Source of the DNA: Amblyomma americanum
Lineage: Eukaryota > Arthropoda > Arachnida > Ixodida > Ixodidae
Direction of reading: 5' to 3'
DNA length: 64,000 nucleotides
NCBI RefSeq assembly: GCF_052857255.1
Contig: NC_135502.1
Coordinates: forward strand, 158,322,099-158,386,098
A model generated the notes under the pieces. That model was not told the DNA's origin, made no database searches, and was given only the letters and a program-made list of their open reading frames with translations. A program made the translations under genes and the position numbers. Positions 12,926-25,561 of this stretch are shown piece by piece (the first letter of the stretch is position 1; each line of letters starts with the position of its first letter).

Positions 12926-13965
12926 TCCCTGATAGAGAAAATCCATTTTGAAGAAAGTCTCTGTTGGAGAAACTCCATGCTGCAGAAATTCCCTGCTGGA
13001 GAAAACTCCTGTTGGAGAAACTCCCCGTTGAATACCCTCCCTGTCGGTGAAGGTCCTGGATGGAGAAACTTCATTTTGGAGAAACTCTTTTGGAAAATCT
13101 GCATGTTAAAAAACTCTATCTTGGAAAACTGTGTTGGAGATACACCAAGTTAGAGAAATGCCCTGTTACTCTCCGTTAGGGAAATTCCATGTTATAGAAA
13201 CTGCCTGTTGGAGAAACCGCTTGTTGTAGAAACTCCATTCTGGAGTTGTTGGAGAAATTACATGTAGGAGAAACTCCATGTTAGGGACACTTAATGTTTG
13301 AGAAACTCCCTGTTTGAAGGAAATTGCCTGTTGAGAAACGTCATGCTTGAGAAACTAAATGTTACAGAATCTCTGTTTGAGAAACTCTGTTGGATACACT
13401 CCACTATGGAGGAACTCTGTATTGGAGAAACTCCATGTTGGAGAAGCTTCCGGTTGGAGAAACTCCCTGTTAGAGAAACATCTGTTAGATCAACTTCATG
13501 TTGGAGAAACACCATGCTGGAGGAACTGCATGGTGCGGAAACCCCTTGTTGAAGAAACTCCCTGTCGGCGAAACTCCCTATCGGAGAAACTTTGTGTTGG
13601 AGAAACTTCATTATAAAGAATCTTCCTTTCAGAGAAACTGCAAGCTTGATAGGCTTTCTGTTGGAGAAATATCATGTTGGAGAAACTTCATGTTGACAAA
13701 GCTCTCCATTGGAGAAACTTTCTGTTAGAGAGACTATTTTGGAGAAACTCCATGGTGGAGAAACTCCATGTTACAAAAACTCCCTGTTGAGAAACTCCCT
13801 ATTGCAGATACTTCCTTTTGGAAAAACACGTTGTTGAAGCTCCCTGTCGGAGAAACTTCATATTGGAGAAACTCCCTATTTTAGAAACTCTATTTGATAG
13901 AAGGTCCCTTTTGGAAAAACTTCATGTTTCAGAAACTTCCTGCTGTAGAAAATTCCTGTTGGAGA
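12926..13965 (+). repeat. Segment C, longest intact-looking copy (C2)
   Basis: This stretch of 16-bp units does not follow the HOR variant order. It matches 61600-62890 at clearly lower identity: the CCCTGATAGAGAAAATCC block (12927 and 61600), the CACTATGGAG block (13392 and 62082), CTGTTAGATCAAC (13481 and 62159) and the TTTGATAGAAGGTCCC block (13893 and 62826). Its right part is repeated at 220-615. It looks like an older arrangement embedded between homogenised HORs. It ends at about 13965, where the CCTCTTGGTGC block of the HOR begins. Confidence 0.8.
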
Positions 13966-16900
13966 AACACCCTCTTGGTGCAAAATTATGCTGGAGAAAC
14001 TCTATGTTGCAGAAGCTCCCTGTTAGCGAATCTCCCTCCTGGAGAAACTTCCAGTTGGAGAAACACCCTGTTGAAGCTCTTTGTCGGAGAAAATTTATGT
14101 TCGAGAAGCTTCCTTTTGGAGAAACTTGCTTTTGGAGAAAATCTCCTTGGACAAACTCCCTGATTAAGAAGCTCTTGGTTGGAGAAGCCCCATTTTGGAG
14201 AAATTCTCTGTTGGAGAAACTTCATGTTAGAAAAACTCTATGGTGAAGAAGCTTTAAGTCGGATAAACTTCATATTGAAGAAACTCCCTGTTAGGGACAC
14301 CATGTTTCAGAAAGTCCATGTTTCAGAAGCTCCCTGCTGGAGGAAATTCCTTTTGGAGAAACTCTCAGTTGGACAAACTCCCTGTTGAGCACTCTCCCTT
14401 CTTTAGAAACTCTGCGTTGGAGAAACTCCATGTTAATGAATTTCTGTTGGAGAAACTCACTGTTAGAGAAACTCCCTGATGGAGAACCTCTCTTTTGCAG
14501 AAACATCATTTGGAGCAAATGCTTGAAGGAGAAACTTCATGTTGGAGAAACTCCCTTTTAGGGACACTGTATGGTTTAGAAACTGCCAGTCGAAGAAATT
14601 TCCTGTTGAGAAACTCCATGCTGCAGGAAATCCATGTTGGAGAAACTCCCTGTTAGGGACACTATGTTTTAGAAACTGCCAGTCGAATAAATTTTCTGTT
14701 GGGAAACTCCATGCTGGAAGAACTACATGTTGGAGAAACTCTATGTTCCATAAAATCCATATTGACGGAACTCTCTGTTGGAGAAACTCTATTGGAGGAA
14801 GTGTCTGTTGCAGAAACTCTATGTTGGAGGAAATGTGTCTTGGAGAAACTCTGTTAAAGAAAATTCCTGTTGGATGAACTTCATGTTGGAGAAAATCCCT
14901 GTTGCGAAACTCCCTGTTGGAGGAACTCCATGTTGAAGACACTCACTGTTGCATAAATTTCATGTTGCAGAAACTCCATGTTCGAGAAACTCCATGTTCA
15001 GAGAAACGCTCTTTGCGAAACTACGTTGCAGAAACTCCATGATTAAGAAACTGCCTGTTAGAGATTTTCCATGTTAGTGTAGCTCCGACTTGAAGAAAAT
15101 CCATGTTGGAGCAAATCCTTGTTGGAGAAACTCCATGTTGCAGAAATTCCCTGTTAGGGAAACATTTTGTTTAAGAAACTCTATGCCGAAAAATATCCAT
15201 GCTGGAGGAACTGCCAGTTGGAGAATCTCTCTTTTGGAGAATCCCCCTGCAGGAGAAACTCCTTGTCAATGAAACTCAATAGTGGAGAAATTCTCCGTTA
15301 GAGGAACTTCCTGTTACAAAACATCTGTGTTGGAAAAACCCCTTTTGGAGCAAATCCTGTATATTAGAGAAAATCTCTGTTAAGGACAGTCAATGTCGAA
15401 GAAACTAGCTTTTGAGAAACTCCATTCTGGAGAAACTCCATGTTGGATAACCTAAATGTTGGAGAAACTTCATGTTGGAGAACTCAATGTTGGATAAATT
15501 ATATTGGAGAAACTCCCTGTTTAGAAACGCAAAGCTTGAGAAAATTCATGTTAGAGGAATAACCTGTTCGAGAAACTACATTGGAAAAACAGTTCGAAGA
15601 ACTCCATGTTAGAGAAACTCTCCGTTGAGGAACTGTATGTTGGAGAACTGGAGATTGGCGAAACTCTCTGTTAGAGAAACTCTTGGTTGGAGAAACTCCC
15701 TGTTAGAGCATCTCCCTGTTTGATAAACTTATGTTGAAGAAAATCTCTGTTGGATAAAATTAATGTTGGAGAAAATCTCTGTAGGAGAAACTCAGTGTTG
15801 TACATACTCCCAGTTGGAGGTACTCCATGTTGAAGAATCTCACTGTTGGATAAATTCATGTTGGAGAAACTTCCTGTTGGAGAAACTCCATGTTTAGAGA
15901 CAGTCCATCTTGAAGAAGCTCCTTGTTGGAGAAACTGTATTTTGGAGAAACTCCCTGTTGGAGAAACTCCCTGCTGGATGAATTTCAAGTTTGAGAAACT
16001 CACTGTTGAAGAAATTCTGCTGAAAAACTCCACACTGGATAAACTCTATGCTGGCGAAACTCCACGCTGGAGAAGCTCTATGTTGGAGAATCTCCCTGTT
16101 ATAGAAATTTCCTGTTAGAGAATCACCTTATTGGAGAAACACCCTGTTGGACAAACTTCATGTTCGAAACATTCTACGTTGGAGAATCTCTCTGTTCGAG
16201 AAAGTTCTTATTGGAGAAACTCACTGTTGAACAAACTTCCTGTTGGAGAATATCCTGGTTGGAGAAACTCTAATAAGTAGAAACTATATTTTGGAGAATC
16301 TCTCTGTTGGAAAACTTCATGTTGGAGATACTCCATGTTAGTTAGAGAAACTCCCTGTTGGAGAAACTCCATGCTGGATAAACTCCACGTTGGAGGATCT
16401 CTGTTTGAGAGGCTCCATGTTGGAGACACTTCATGCTGGAGAGAATCTGTATTGCACAACCCCTCTGTTGGAGAAACTCCCTTTCGGTGAAACTTTCTGT
16501 TGAGAAACTCTTTTTGGATAAGCTCCCTGTTGAAGCTCCCTGTCGGAGAAACTTCATGTTGGAGAATCTTTCTATTTGAGAACCTCCACTTTAGAAAAAG
16601 TCCCTGTTGGAGAAAGTCTGTTGCAGAAACTCCCTGCTGGAGAAAATTCCTGTTGGAGAGACACCCTCTTGGTTCAAAATTATGCTCGAGAAACTCTATG
16701 TTGCAGAAGCTCCCTGTTGGAGAATCTCCCTGTTGGAGAAATACCCTGTTGAAGGTCCCTTTCGCTGAAACTTATTGTTGAAGAAACTCTGGTTTGGAGA
16801 AACTCTCTGTTGGAGAAACACAATTTTGAAGAAAGTTCATGTTCCAAAACTCTTCATTACAGAAACCCCCTGTTGGTGAAACTCCCTGTTGGATAAAGTT

Positions 16901-17617
16901 TATGTTAGAGAAACTCCGGGTTGGAGAAACTCTCTGTTGGAGAAACTCCATTTTGGAGAAAATTCGTGTTGGAAAAACTCCGTGTGGCAGAAACTCTAGG
17001 TAGGAGAAACTCTATGGTGAAAAACTCGGAGTAGGTGAAATTCTCTGTTGAAGACACACCCTCTTCGAGAAAATGTATTTTGGAGAAACTTCCTCTTGGA
17101 GAAATTTTATGTTGGAGAAACTCTTCGTTGGAGAAACTTCGTTCAGTAGGAAGTCGATGTTTGAGATGCTCTCTGTTAGAGAAACTTCATGTTGGAGAAC
17201 CTCTATGTTGCAGAAACATCCTATTAGAGAAACTTCCTGTTGGTGAAAAGCCTTGGAGAAACTCCTGTTCCAGAAACTCTATGTTAGAGAAACTCTATTA
17301 TAGAGAAACTCTCTGTTGGAAAAACTCCATTCTGGATAAACTTAATGCTAGTGAAATTGTATATTAGAGAATCTTCCTGTTGGAGAAACACCCTGTTGGA
17401 GGAATTTTATGTTTGATAAACTCCATTATGAATAAACTCCTTGTTGGATATACTCCCTTGATGGACACTCCCTGATGGAGAAACACCCTGTTAGAGAATC
17501 TTTTTATAGGAAAAATTCCATGTTGGAGAAAATTCCCGTTGAGAAACTTCATGTTAGAAAAACTGCATGTTGCAAAAATTCCTATGTCGTACAAGCTCCC
17601 TGTTGGAGAAACTCCCT
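13966..17617 (+). repeat. HOR copy H5 (type A, internally deleted)
   Basis: This is the counterpart of H1 at an offset of about 13,350-13,366 bp, including the same internal jump at about 14030 (TTAGCGAATCTCCCT into CCTGGAG). The CTGCCAGTCG pair is at 14583 and 14676, GTTAGTTAGAG is near 16348 and GTAGGAAGTC is at 17146. It keeps the 16-bp monomer near 14954 that H1 lacks. It lacks a short stretch near 16320 that H1 has near 2950. Confidence 0.85.
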
Positions 17618-20600
17618 GTTCTTTACCTTCCTGTTAGAGAAACTTCTTAGAGAAACTCCACGTTGGAGAAACTCCCTTTTGAGAAAATGCATGCTTGAGA
17701 AGCTTCCTATTAGAGAAACTCCATGTTGCAGAAACTCCATGGTGGAGAAATTCCTGGTTGGCTAAAATCCTTGTTGGTTAAACTCCAGTTGGAGAAACTC
17801 CCTGTTTGAGAAAATTTATCCTGTAGAAACTCCCTGTTGGAGAAATTTGTACGGGACACTTCATGTTTGAGAAAATCCCTGTTGAATAAACTCTGCATTG
17901 GAGAAACTCGTTGTTGGAGAGACATCATGTTTGAGAAACTAAATGGTGGAGAAAGTCTATGTTGCAGAAACTCCCTGTTGAGAAACTCCCTCCTGGAGAA
18001 ACTTCCAGTTGGAGAAACACCCTGTTGAAGCTCTTTGTCGGAGAAAATTTATGTTCGAGAAGCTCTCTTTTTTTAGAAACTTGCTGTTTGAGGAATTCTC
18101 TTTGGACAAACTTCCTGATTAAGAAGCTCTTGTTTGGAGAAACCACATTTTGGAGAAATTCTTTCTTGGAGAAACTTCATGTTGGAAAAATTTTATGTTG
18201 AAGAAATTTTAAGTCGGATTAACTTCATATTGGAGAAACTCCCTGTTAGGGACACCATGTTTTAGAAAGTCCATGTTTCAGAAGCTCCCTGCTGGAGAAA
18301 ATTCCTTTTGGAGAAACTCTCAGTTGGACAAACTTCCTGTTGGGCAATCTCCCTTCTTTAGAAACTCTCCTTTGGAGAAACTCCATGTTAATGTATCTCT
18401 GTTTGAGAAACTCACTGTAAGAGAAACTCCCTGATGGAGAACCTCTCTGTTGCAGAAACATCATTTGGAGCAAATCCTTGAAGGAGAAACGAGAAACTCC
18501 GTGTTGGAGAAACTCCCCGTTAGGGACACTATATGTTTTAGAAACTGCCAGTCGAAGAAATTTCCTGTTGAGAAACTCCATGCTGGAAGAACTCCATGTT
18601 GGAGAAACTCCCTGTTAGGGACACAATGTTTTAGAAACTGCCAATCGAATAAATTTTCTGTTGAGAAACTCCATGCTCGAGGAACTCCATGTTGGAGAAA
18701 CAATATGTTCCATAAAATCTATATTGACGGACTCTCTGTTGGAGAAATTTTTTATTGGAGGAAGTCTCTGTTGCAGAAACTCTATGTTGGAGGAATTGTC
18801 TCTTGGAGAAACTCTGTTAAAGAAAATTCCTGTTGGATGAACTTCATGTTGGAGAAAATCCCTGGTGCTAAACTCCCTGTTGGAGGAACTCCATGTTGAA
18901 GACACTCACTGTTGCATAAATTTCATGTTGCAGAAACTCAGTGTTCGAGAAACTCCATGTTTGGAGAAACGCTGTTTGCGAAACTACGTTGCAAAAACTC
19001 CATGATGAAGAAACTGCCTGTTAGAGATTTTTCATGTTAGAGTAGCTCCCTCTTGAAGAAAATCCATGTTGGAGCAAATCCTTGTTGAAGAAACTCATGT
19101 TGGAGAAATTCCCTGTTAGGGAAATTTTTTGTTTGAGAAACTCTCTGAAGTAACTAAGTTTATAAACTCCATGCCGAACAATACTCATGCTGGAGAAACT
19201 GCATGTTGGAGAATCTCTCTTTTGCAGAAACTCCCTGCAGGAGAAACTCCTTGTCAATGAAACTCAATTGTGGAGAAATTCCCCGTTAGAGGAACTCCCT
19301 GTTACATAACTTCTGTGTTCGAAAAACCCCTTTTGGAGCAAATCCTCTATATTAGAGAAAATCTCTGTTAGGGACAGTCAATGTCGAAGAAACTTGCTGT
19401 TGAGAAACTCTATTTTGGAGAAACTCCATGTTGGATAACCTAAAAGTTGGAGAAACTTCATGTTGGAGAAATCAATGTTGGATAAATTATGTTGGAGAAA
19501 CTCCCTATTTAGAAACGCAAAGCTTGAGAAAATCATTGTTAGAGGAATAACCTGTTCAAGAAACTACATTGCAAAAACAGTTCGAAAAACTCCATGTTAG
19601 AGAAACTCTCCGTTGAGAAACTCTATGTTGGAGAACTGGAGATTGGCGAAACTTTGTGTTGGAGAAACTCTTTGTTGGAGAAACTCCCTGTTAGAGCATC
19701 TCGCTGTTTGATAAACATATGTTGAAGAAAATCCCTGTTGGATAAAATTAATGTTGGAGAAAAACCCTGTTGGAGAAACGGAGTGTTGGACATACTCCCT
19801 GTTGGAGGTACTACATGTTGAAGAATCTCACTGTAGGATAAATTTCATGTTGGAGAAACTTCCTGTTGGAGAAACTCCATGTTTAGAGACAGTCCATCTT
19901 GAAGAAGCTCCTTGTTGGACAAACTGTATTTTGGAGAAACTCCCTGTTGGAGAAACTCCCTGTTGGATGAATTTCAAGTTTGAGAAACTCACTGTTGAAG
20001 AAATTTGTTGAAAAACTCCACACTGGATAAACTCTATGCTGGTGAATCTCCATTGCTGGAGAAACTCTATGTTGGAGAGTCTCCCTGTTTTAGAAATTTC
20101 CTGTTAGAGATTCTCCTTATTGGAGAAACACCCTGTTGGACAAACTTCATGTTGGATATTTTCTACATTGGAGAAACTCTGTTGGAGATGGTCCTTATTG
20201 AAGAAACTCCCTGTTGAACAATGTTTCTGTTGGAGAATATCCTGGTTGGAGAAACTCTATTAAGAAGAAACTATATTTTGGAGAATCTCTCTGTTGGAAA
20301 ACTTCATTTCGGAGAAACTCTGTTGGAGATACTCCATGTTAGAGAAACTCCCTGTTGGAGAAACTCCATGCTGGATAAACTACACGTTGGAGAATCTCTG
20401 TTTGTGAGGCTCCATGTTGGAGACACTTCATGCTGGAGAGAATCTGTATTGCACAACCCCTCTGTTGGAGAAACTCCCTTTCGGAGAAACTTTCTGTTGA
20501 GAAACTCTTTGTTGGATAAACTCCCCGTTGAAGCTCCCTGTCGGAGAAACTTCATTGAGAAACTTCCTGTTGGAGAATCTTTCTATTAGAGGAACTCCGC

Positions 20601-21581
20601 TTTGGAAAAAGTCCCTGTTGGAGAAACTGTATGTTGCAGAAACTCCCTGCTGGAGAAAATTTCTTTTGGAGAAACACCCTCTCGGTGCAAAATTATGCTG
20701 GAGAAACTCTATGTTGCAGAAGCTCCCTGTTGGAGAATCTCCCTGTTGGAGAAATACCCTGTTGAAGGTCCCTTTCGCCGAAACCTATTGTTGAAGAAAC
20801 TGGTTTGGAGAAACTCTCTGTTGGAGAAACCCAGTTTTGAAGAAAGTTCATGTTCCAGAAACTCTTCATTGGAGAAACCCTCTGTTGGAGAAACTCCAAT
20901 TTGGAGAAAATTCGTGTTGGAGAAACTCCGTGCGGCAGAAACTCCAGGTTGGAGAAACTCTAAGGTGAAAAACACGGAGTAGGTGGAATTCTCGGTTGGA
21001 GACACACCCTCTTCGAGAAAATGTATGTTGGAGAAACTTCCACTTGGAGAAATTCTATGTTGGAGAAACTCTTCGTTGGAGAAACTTCGTTCAGTAGGAA
21101 GTCAATGTTTGAGATGCTCTCTGTCAGAGAAACTTCATGATGGAGAACCTCTATATTGCAGAAACTTCCTATTAGAGAAACTTCCTGTTGGTGAAAAGCC
21201 TTGGAGAAACTCCTGTTCCAGAAACTCTATGTTGGAGAAACTCCATTATGGAGAAACTCTCTGTTGGAAAAACTCCATGCTAGTGAAATTGCATGTTAGA
21301 GAATCTTCCTGTTGGAGAAACAACCTGTTGGACAAACTCCATATTGGAGAAACTCCCTGTTGGAGGAATTTTATATTTGATAAACTCCATGTTGAATAAA
21401 CTCCTTGTTGGATATACTCCCTTGATGGACACACCCTGTTGGAGAAACACCCTGTTAGAGAATCTTTCTATTAGAAAAATTCCATGTTGGAGAAAATTCC
21501 CGTTGAGAAACTCCATGTTAGAAAAACTGCATGTTGTAAAAATTCCTATGTTGTACAAGCTCCCTGTTGGAGAAACTCCCT
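17618..21581 (+). repeat. HOR copy H6 (type B)
   Basis: Full-length HOR, 3,964 bp. Landmarks in order: GTTCTTTA 17618, GTACGGGACAC near 17849, seven-T run near 18067, CTGCCARTCG pair 18545/18638, ATTGACGGAC near 18722, GCGAAACTACG near 18978, type-B CTGAAGTAACTAAG 19145, CGCAAAGCTTG 19516, AGACAGTCCATC near 19886, TATCCTGGTTGG near 20238, TTGCACAACCCC near 20449, TTTCGCCGAAAC near 20774, GTAGGAAGTC 21094. From 17780 on it is the first unit of the 3,980-bp duplication. This copy is a good reference for the HOR order. Confidence 0.9.
18510..18695 (+). repeat. Internal 93-bp doublet (reference copy)
   Basis: Within each HOR the block GTTAGGGACAC, TTTTAGAAACTGCCAGTCGA, then CTGTTGAGAAACTCCATGCT occurs twice. 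The two CTGCCAGTCG motifs (here 18545 and 18638) are 93 bp apart. The first is followed by AGAAATTTCCTG and the second by ATAAATTTTCTG. The doublet starts at 1233, 5191, 8327, 12273, 14583, 18545, 22525, 26499, 30489, 34480, 38419, 42409, 46383, 50379, 54335 and 55783, always with 93-bp spacing. It is a local duplication fixed before the HOR was amplified. Confidence 0.9.
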
Positions 21582-24500
21582 GTTCTTTACCTTCCTGTTA
21601 TAGGAACTGCTTAGAGAAACTCCACGTTGGAGAAACTCCCTTTTGAGAAAATCCATGCTTGAGAAGCTTCCTATTAGAGAAACTCCATGTTGCAGAAGCT
21701 CGCTGTTGGAGAAACTCCATGGTGGAGAAAGTCCTGGTTGGATAAACTCCTTGTTGGTGAAACTCCAGTTGGAGAAACTCCCTGTTTGAGAAAATTTATC
21801 CTGTAGAAACTCCCTGTTGGAGAAATTTGTACGGGACACTTCATGTTTGAGAAAATCCCTGTTGAATAAACTCTGCATTGGAGAAACTCGTTGTTGGAGA
21901 GACATCATGTTTGAGAAACTAAATGGTGGAGAAAGTCTATGTTGCAGAAACTCCCTGTTGAGAAACTCCCTCCTGGAGAAACTTCCAGTTGGAGAAACAC
22001 CCTGTTGAAGCTCTTTGTCGGAGAAAATTTATGTTCGAGAAGCTCTCTTTTTTTAGAAACTTGCTGTTTGAGGAATTCTCTTTGGACAAACTTCCTGATT
22101 AAGAAGCTCTTGTTTGGAGAAACCACATTTTGGAGAAATTCTTTCTTGGAGAAACTTCATGTTGGAAAAATTTTATGTTGAAGAAATTTTAAGTCGGATT
22201 AACTTCATATTGGAGAAACTCCCTGTTAGGGACACCATGTTTTAGAAAGTCCATGTTTCAGAAGCTCCCTGCTGGAGAAAATTCCTTTTGGAGAAACTCT
22301 CAGTTGGACAAACTTCCTGTTGGGCAATCTCCCTTCTTTAGAAACTCTCCTTTGGAGAAACTCCATGTTAATGTATCTCTGTTTGAGAAACTCACTGTAA
22401 GAGAAACTCCCTGATGGAGAACCTCTCTGTTGCAGAAACATCATTTGGAGCAAATCCTTGAAGGAGAAACGAGAAACTCCGTGTTGGAGAAACTCCCCGT
22501 TAGGGACACTATATGTTTTAGAAACTGCCAGTCGAAGAAATTTCCTGTTGAGAAACTCCATGCTGGAAGAACTCCATGTTGGAGAAACTCCCTGTTAGGG
22601 ACACAATGTTTTAGAAACTGCCAATCGAATAAATTTTCTGTTGAGAAACTCCATGCTCGAGGAACTCCATGTTGGAGAAACAATATGTTCCATAAAATCT
22701 ATATTGACGGACTCTCTGTTGGAGAAATTTTTTATTGGAGGAAGTCTCTGTTGCAGAAACTCTATGTTGGAGGAATTGTCTCTTGGAGAAACTCTGTTAA
22801 AGAAAATTCCTGTTGGATGAACTTCATGTTGGAGAAAATCCCTGGTGCTAAACTCCCTGTTGGAGGAACTCCATGTTGAAGACACTCACTGTTGCATAAA
22901 TTTCATGTTGCAGAAACTCAGTGTTCGAGAAACTCCATGTTTGGAGAAACGCTGTTTGCGAAACTACGTTGCAAAAACTCCATGATGAAGAAACTGCCTG
23001 TTAGAGATTTTTCATGTTAGAGTAGCTCCCTCTTGAAGAAAATCCATGTTGGAGCAAATCCTTGTTGAAGAAACTCATGTTGGAGAAATTCCCTGTTAGG
23101 GAAATTTTTTGTTTGAGAAACTCTCTGAAGTAACTAAGTTTATAAACTCCATGCCGAACAATACTCATGCTGGAGAAACTGCATGTTGGAGAATCTCTCT
23201 TTTGCAGAAACTCCCTGCAGGAGAAACTCCTTGTCAATGAAACTCAATTGTGGAGAAATTCCCCGTTAGAGGAACTCCCTGTTACATAACTTCTGTGTTC
23301 GAAAAACCCCTTTTGGAGCAAATCCTCTATATTAGAGAAAATCTCTGTTAGGGACAGTCAATGTCGAAGAAACTTGCTGTTGAGAAACTCTATTTTGGAG
23401 AAACTCCATGTTGGATAACCTAAAAGTTGGAGAAACTTCATGTTGGAGAAATCAATGTTGGATAAATTATGTTGGAGAAACTCCCTATTTAGAAACGCAA
23501 AGCTTGAGAAAATCATTGTTAGAGGAATAACCTGTTCAAGAAACTACATTGCAAAAACAGTTCGAAAAACTCCATGTTAGAGAAACTCTCCGTTGAGAAA
23601 CTCTATGTTGGAGAACTGGAGATTGGCGAAACTTTGTGTTGGAGAAACTCTTTGTTGGAGAAACTCCCTGTTAGAGCATCTCGCTGTTTGATAAACATAT
23701 GTTGAAGAAAATCCCTGTTGGATAAAATTAATGTTGGAGAAAAACCCTGTTGGAGAAACGGAGTGTTGGACATACTCCCTGTTGGAGGTACTACATGTTG
23801 AAGAATCTCACTGTAGGATAAATTTCATGTTGGAGAAACTTCCTGTTGGAGAAACTCCATGTTTAGAGACAGTCCATCTTGAAGAAGCTCCTTGTTGGAC
23901 AAACTGTATTTTGGAGAAACTCCCTGTTGGAGAAACTCCCTGTTGGATGAATTTCAAGTTTGAGAAACTCACTGTTGAAGAAATTTGTTGAAAAACTCCA
24001 CACTGGATAAACTCTATGCTGGTGAATCTCCATTGCTGGAGAAACTCTATGTTGGAGAGTCTCCCTGTTTTAGAAATTTCCTGTTAGAGATTCTCCTTAT
24101 TGGAGAAACACCCTGTTGGACAAACTTCATGTTGGATATTTTCTACATTGGAGAAACTCTGTTGGAGATGGTCCTTATTGAAGAAACTCCCTGTTGAACA
24201 ATGTTTCTGTTGGAGAATATCCTGGTTGGAGAAACTCTATTAAGAAGAAACTATATTTTGGAGAATCTCTCTGTTGGAAAACTTCATTTCGGAGAAACTC
24301 TGTTGGAGATACTCCATGTTAGAGAAACTCCCTGTTGGAGAAACTCCATGCTGGATAAACTACACGTTGGAGAATCTCTGTTTGTGAGGCTCCATGTTGG
24401 AGACACTTCATGCTGGAGAGAATCTGTATTGCACAACCCCTCTGTTGGAGAAACTCCCTTTCGGAGAAACTTTCTGTTGAGAAACTCTTTGTTGGATAAA

Positions 24501-25561
24501 CTCCCCGTTGAAGCTCCCTGTCGGAGAAACTTCATTGAGAAACTTCCTGTTGGAGAATCTTTCTATTAGAGGAACTCCGCTTTGGAAAAAGTCCCTGTTG
24601 GAGAAACTGTATGTTGCAGAAACTCCCTGCTGGAGAAAATTTCTTTTGGAGAAACACCCTCTCGGTGCAAAATTATGCTGGAGAAACTCTATGTTGCAGA
24701 AGCTCCCTGTTGGAGAATCTCCCTGTTGGAGAAATACCCTGTTGAAGGTCCCTTTCGCCGAAACCTATTGTTGAAGAAACTGGTTTGGAGAAACTCTCTG
24801 TTGGAGAAACCCAGTTTTGAAGAAAGTTCATGTTCCAGAAACTCTTCATTGGAGAAACCCTCTGTTGGAGAAACTCCAATTTGGAGAAAATTCGTGTTGG
24901 AGAAACTCCGTGCGGCAGAAACTCCAGGTTGGAGAAACTCTAAGGTGAAAAACACGGAGTAGGTGGAATTCTCGGTTGGAGACACACCCTCTTCGAGAAA
25001 ATGTATGTTGGAGAAACTTCCACTTGGAGAAATTCTATGTTGGAGAAACTCTTCGTTGGAGAAACTTCGTTCAGTAGGAAGTCAATGTTTGAGATGCTCT
25101 CTGTCAGAGAAACTTCATGATGGAGAACCTCTATATTGCAGAAACTTCCTATTAGAGAAACTTCCTGTTGGTGAAAAGCCTTGGAGAAACTCCTGTTCCA
25201 GAAACTCTATGTTGGAGAAACTCCATTATGGAGAAACTCTCTGTTGGAAAAACTCCATGCTAGTGAAATTGCATGTTAGAGAATCTTCCTGTTGGAGAAA
25301 CAACCTGTTGGACAAACTCCATATTGGAGAAACTCCCTGTTGGAGGAATTTTATATTTGATAAACTCCATGTTGAATAAACTCCTTGTTGGATATACTCC
25401 CTTGATGGACACACCCTGTTGGAGAAACACCCTGTTAGAGAATCTTTCTATTAGAAAAATTCCATGTTGGAGAAAATTCCCGTTGAGAAACTCCATGTTA
25501 GAAAAACTGCATGTTGTAAAAATTCCTATGTTGTACAAGCTCCCTGTTGGAGAAACTCCCT
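21582..25561 (+). repeat. HOR copy H7 (type B)
   Basis: Full-length HOR, 3,980 bp. The CTGCCARTCG pair is at 22525 and 22618, the type-B marker at 23125 and GTAGGAAGTC at 25074. From 21760 it repeats H6 with no difference found in the stretches compared, including the shared variant CTGCCAATCG in the second motif of the pair. The first 11.9-kb super-repeat begins inside it at about 23084. Confidence 0.9.

Larger units (their letters stand above)
13570..18850 (+). repeat. Large duplication, copy 2 (offset about 13.35 kb)
   Basis: Partner of 220 to about 5500. Unlike copy 1, it is preceded by the rest of segment C (12926-13569), so copy 2 keeps the longer context and copy 1 is probably the derived, truncated one. 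Both copies share the internal HOR deletion at about 680 and 14030, so that deletion is older than the duplication. Confidence 0.8.

Noticed and set aside
21066..21092. TTCGTTGGAGAAACTTCG resembles the left half of a CENP-B box (TTCGnnnnAnnCGGG).
   Set aside because: The required CGGG half is absent. The TTCG plus GTTGGA match arises from a monomer variant before a normal monomer. A centromeric role is not supported by this motif.
21385..21450. AATAAA hexamers (in GTTGAATAAACTCC and in CGAATAAATTTT) occurring about twice per HOR, like polyadenylation signals.
   Set aside because: They are single-base variants of GGAGAAA inside monomers, with no transcription unit or downstream element visible.
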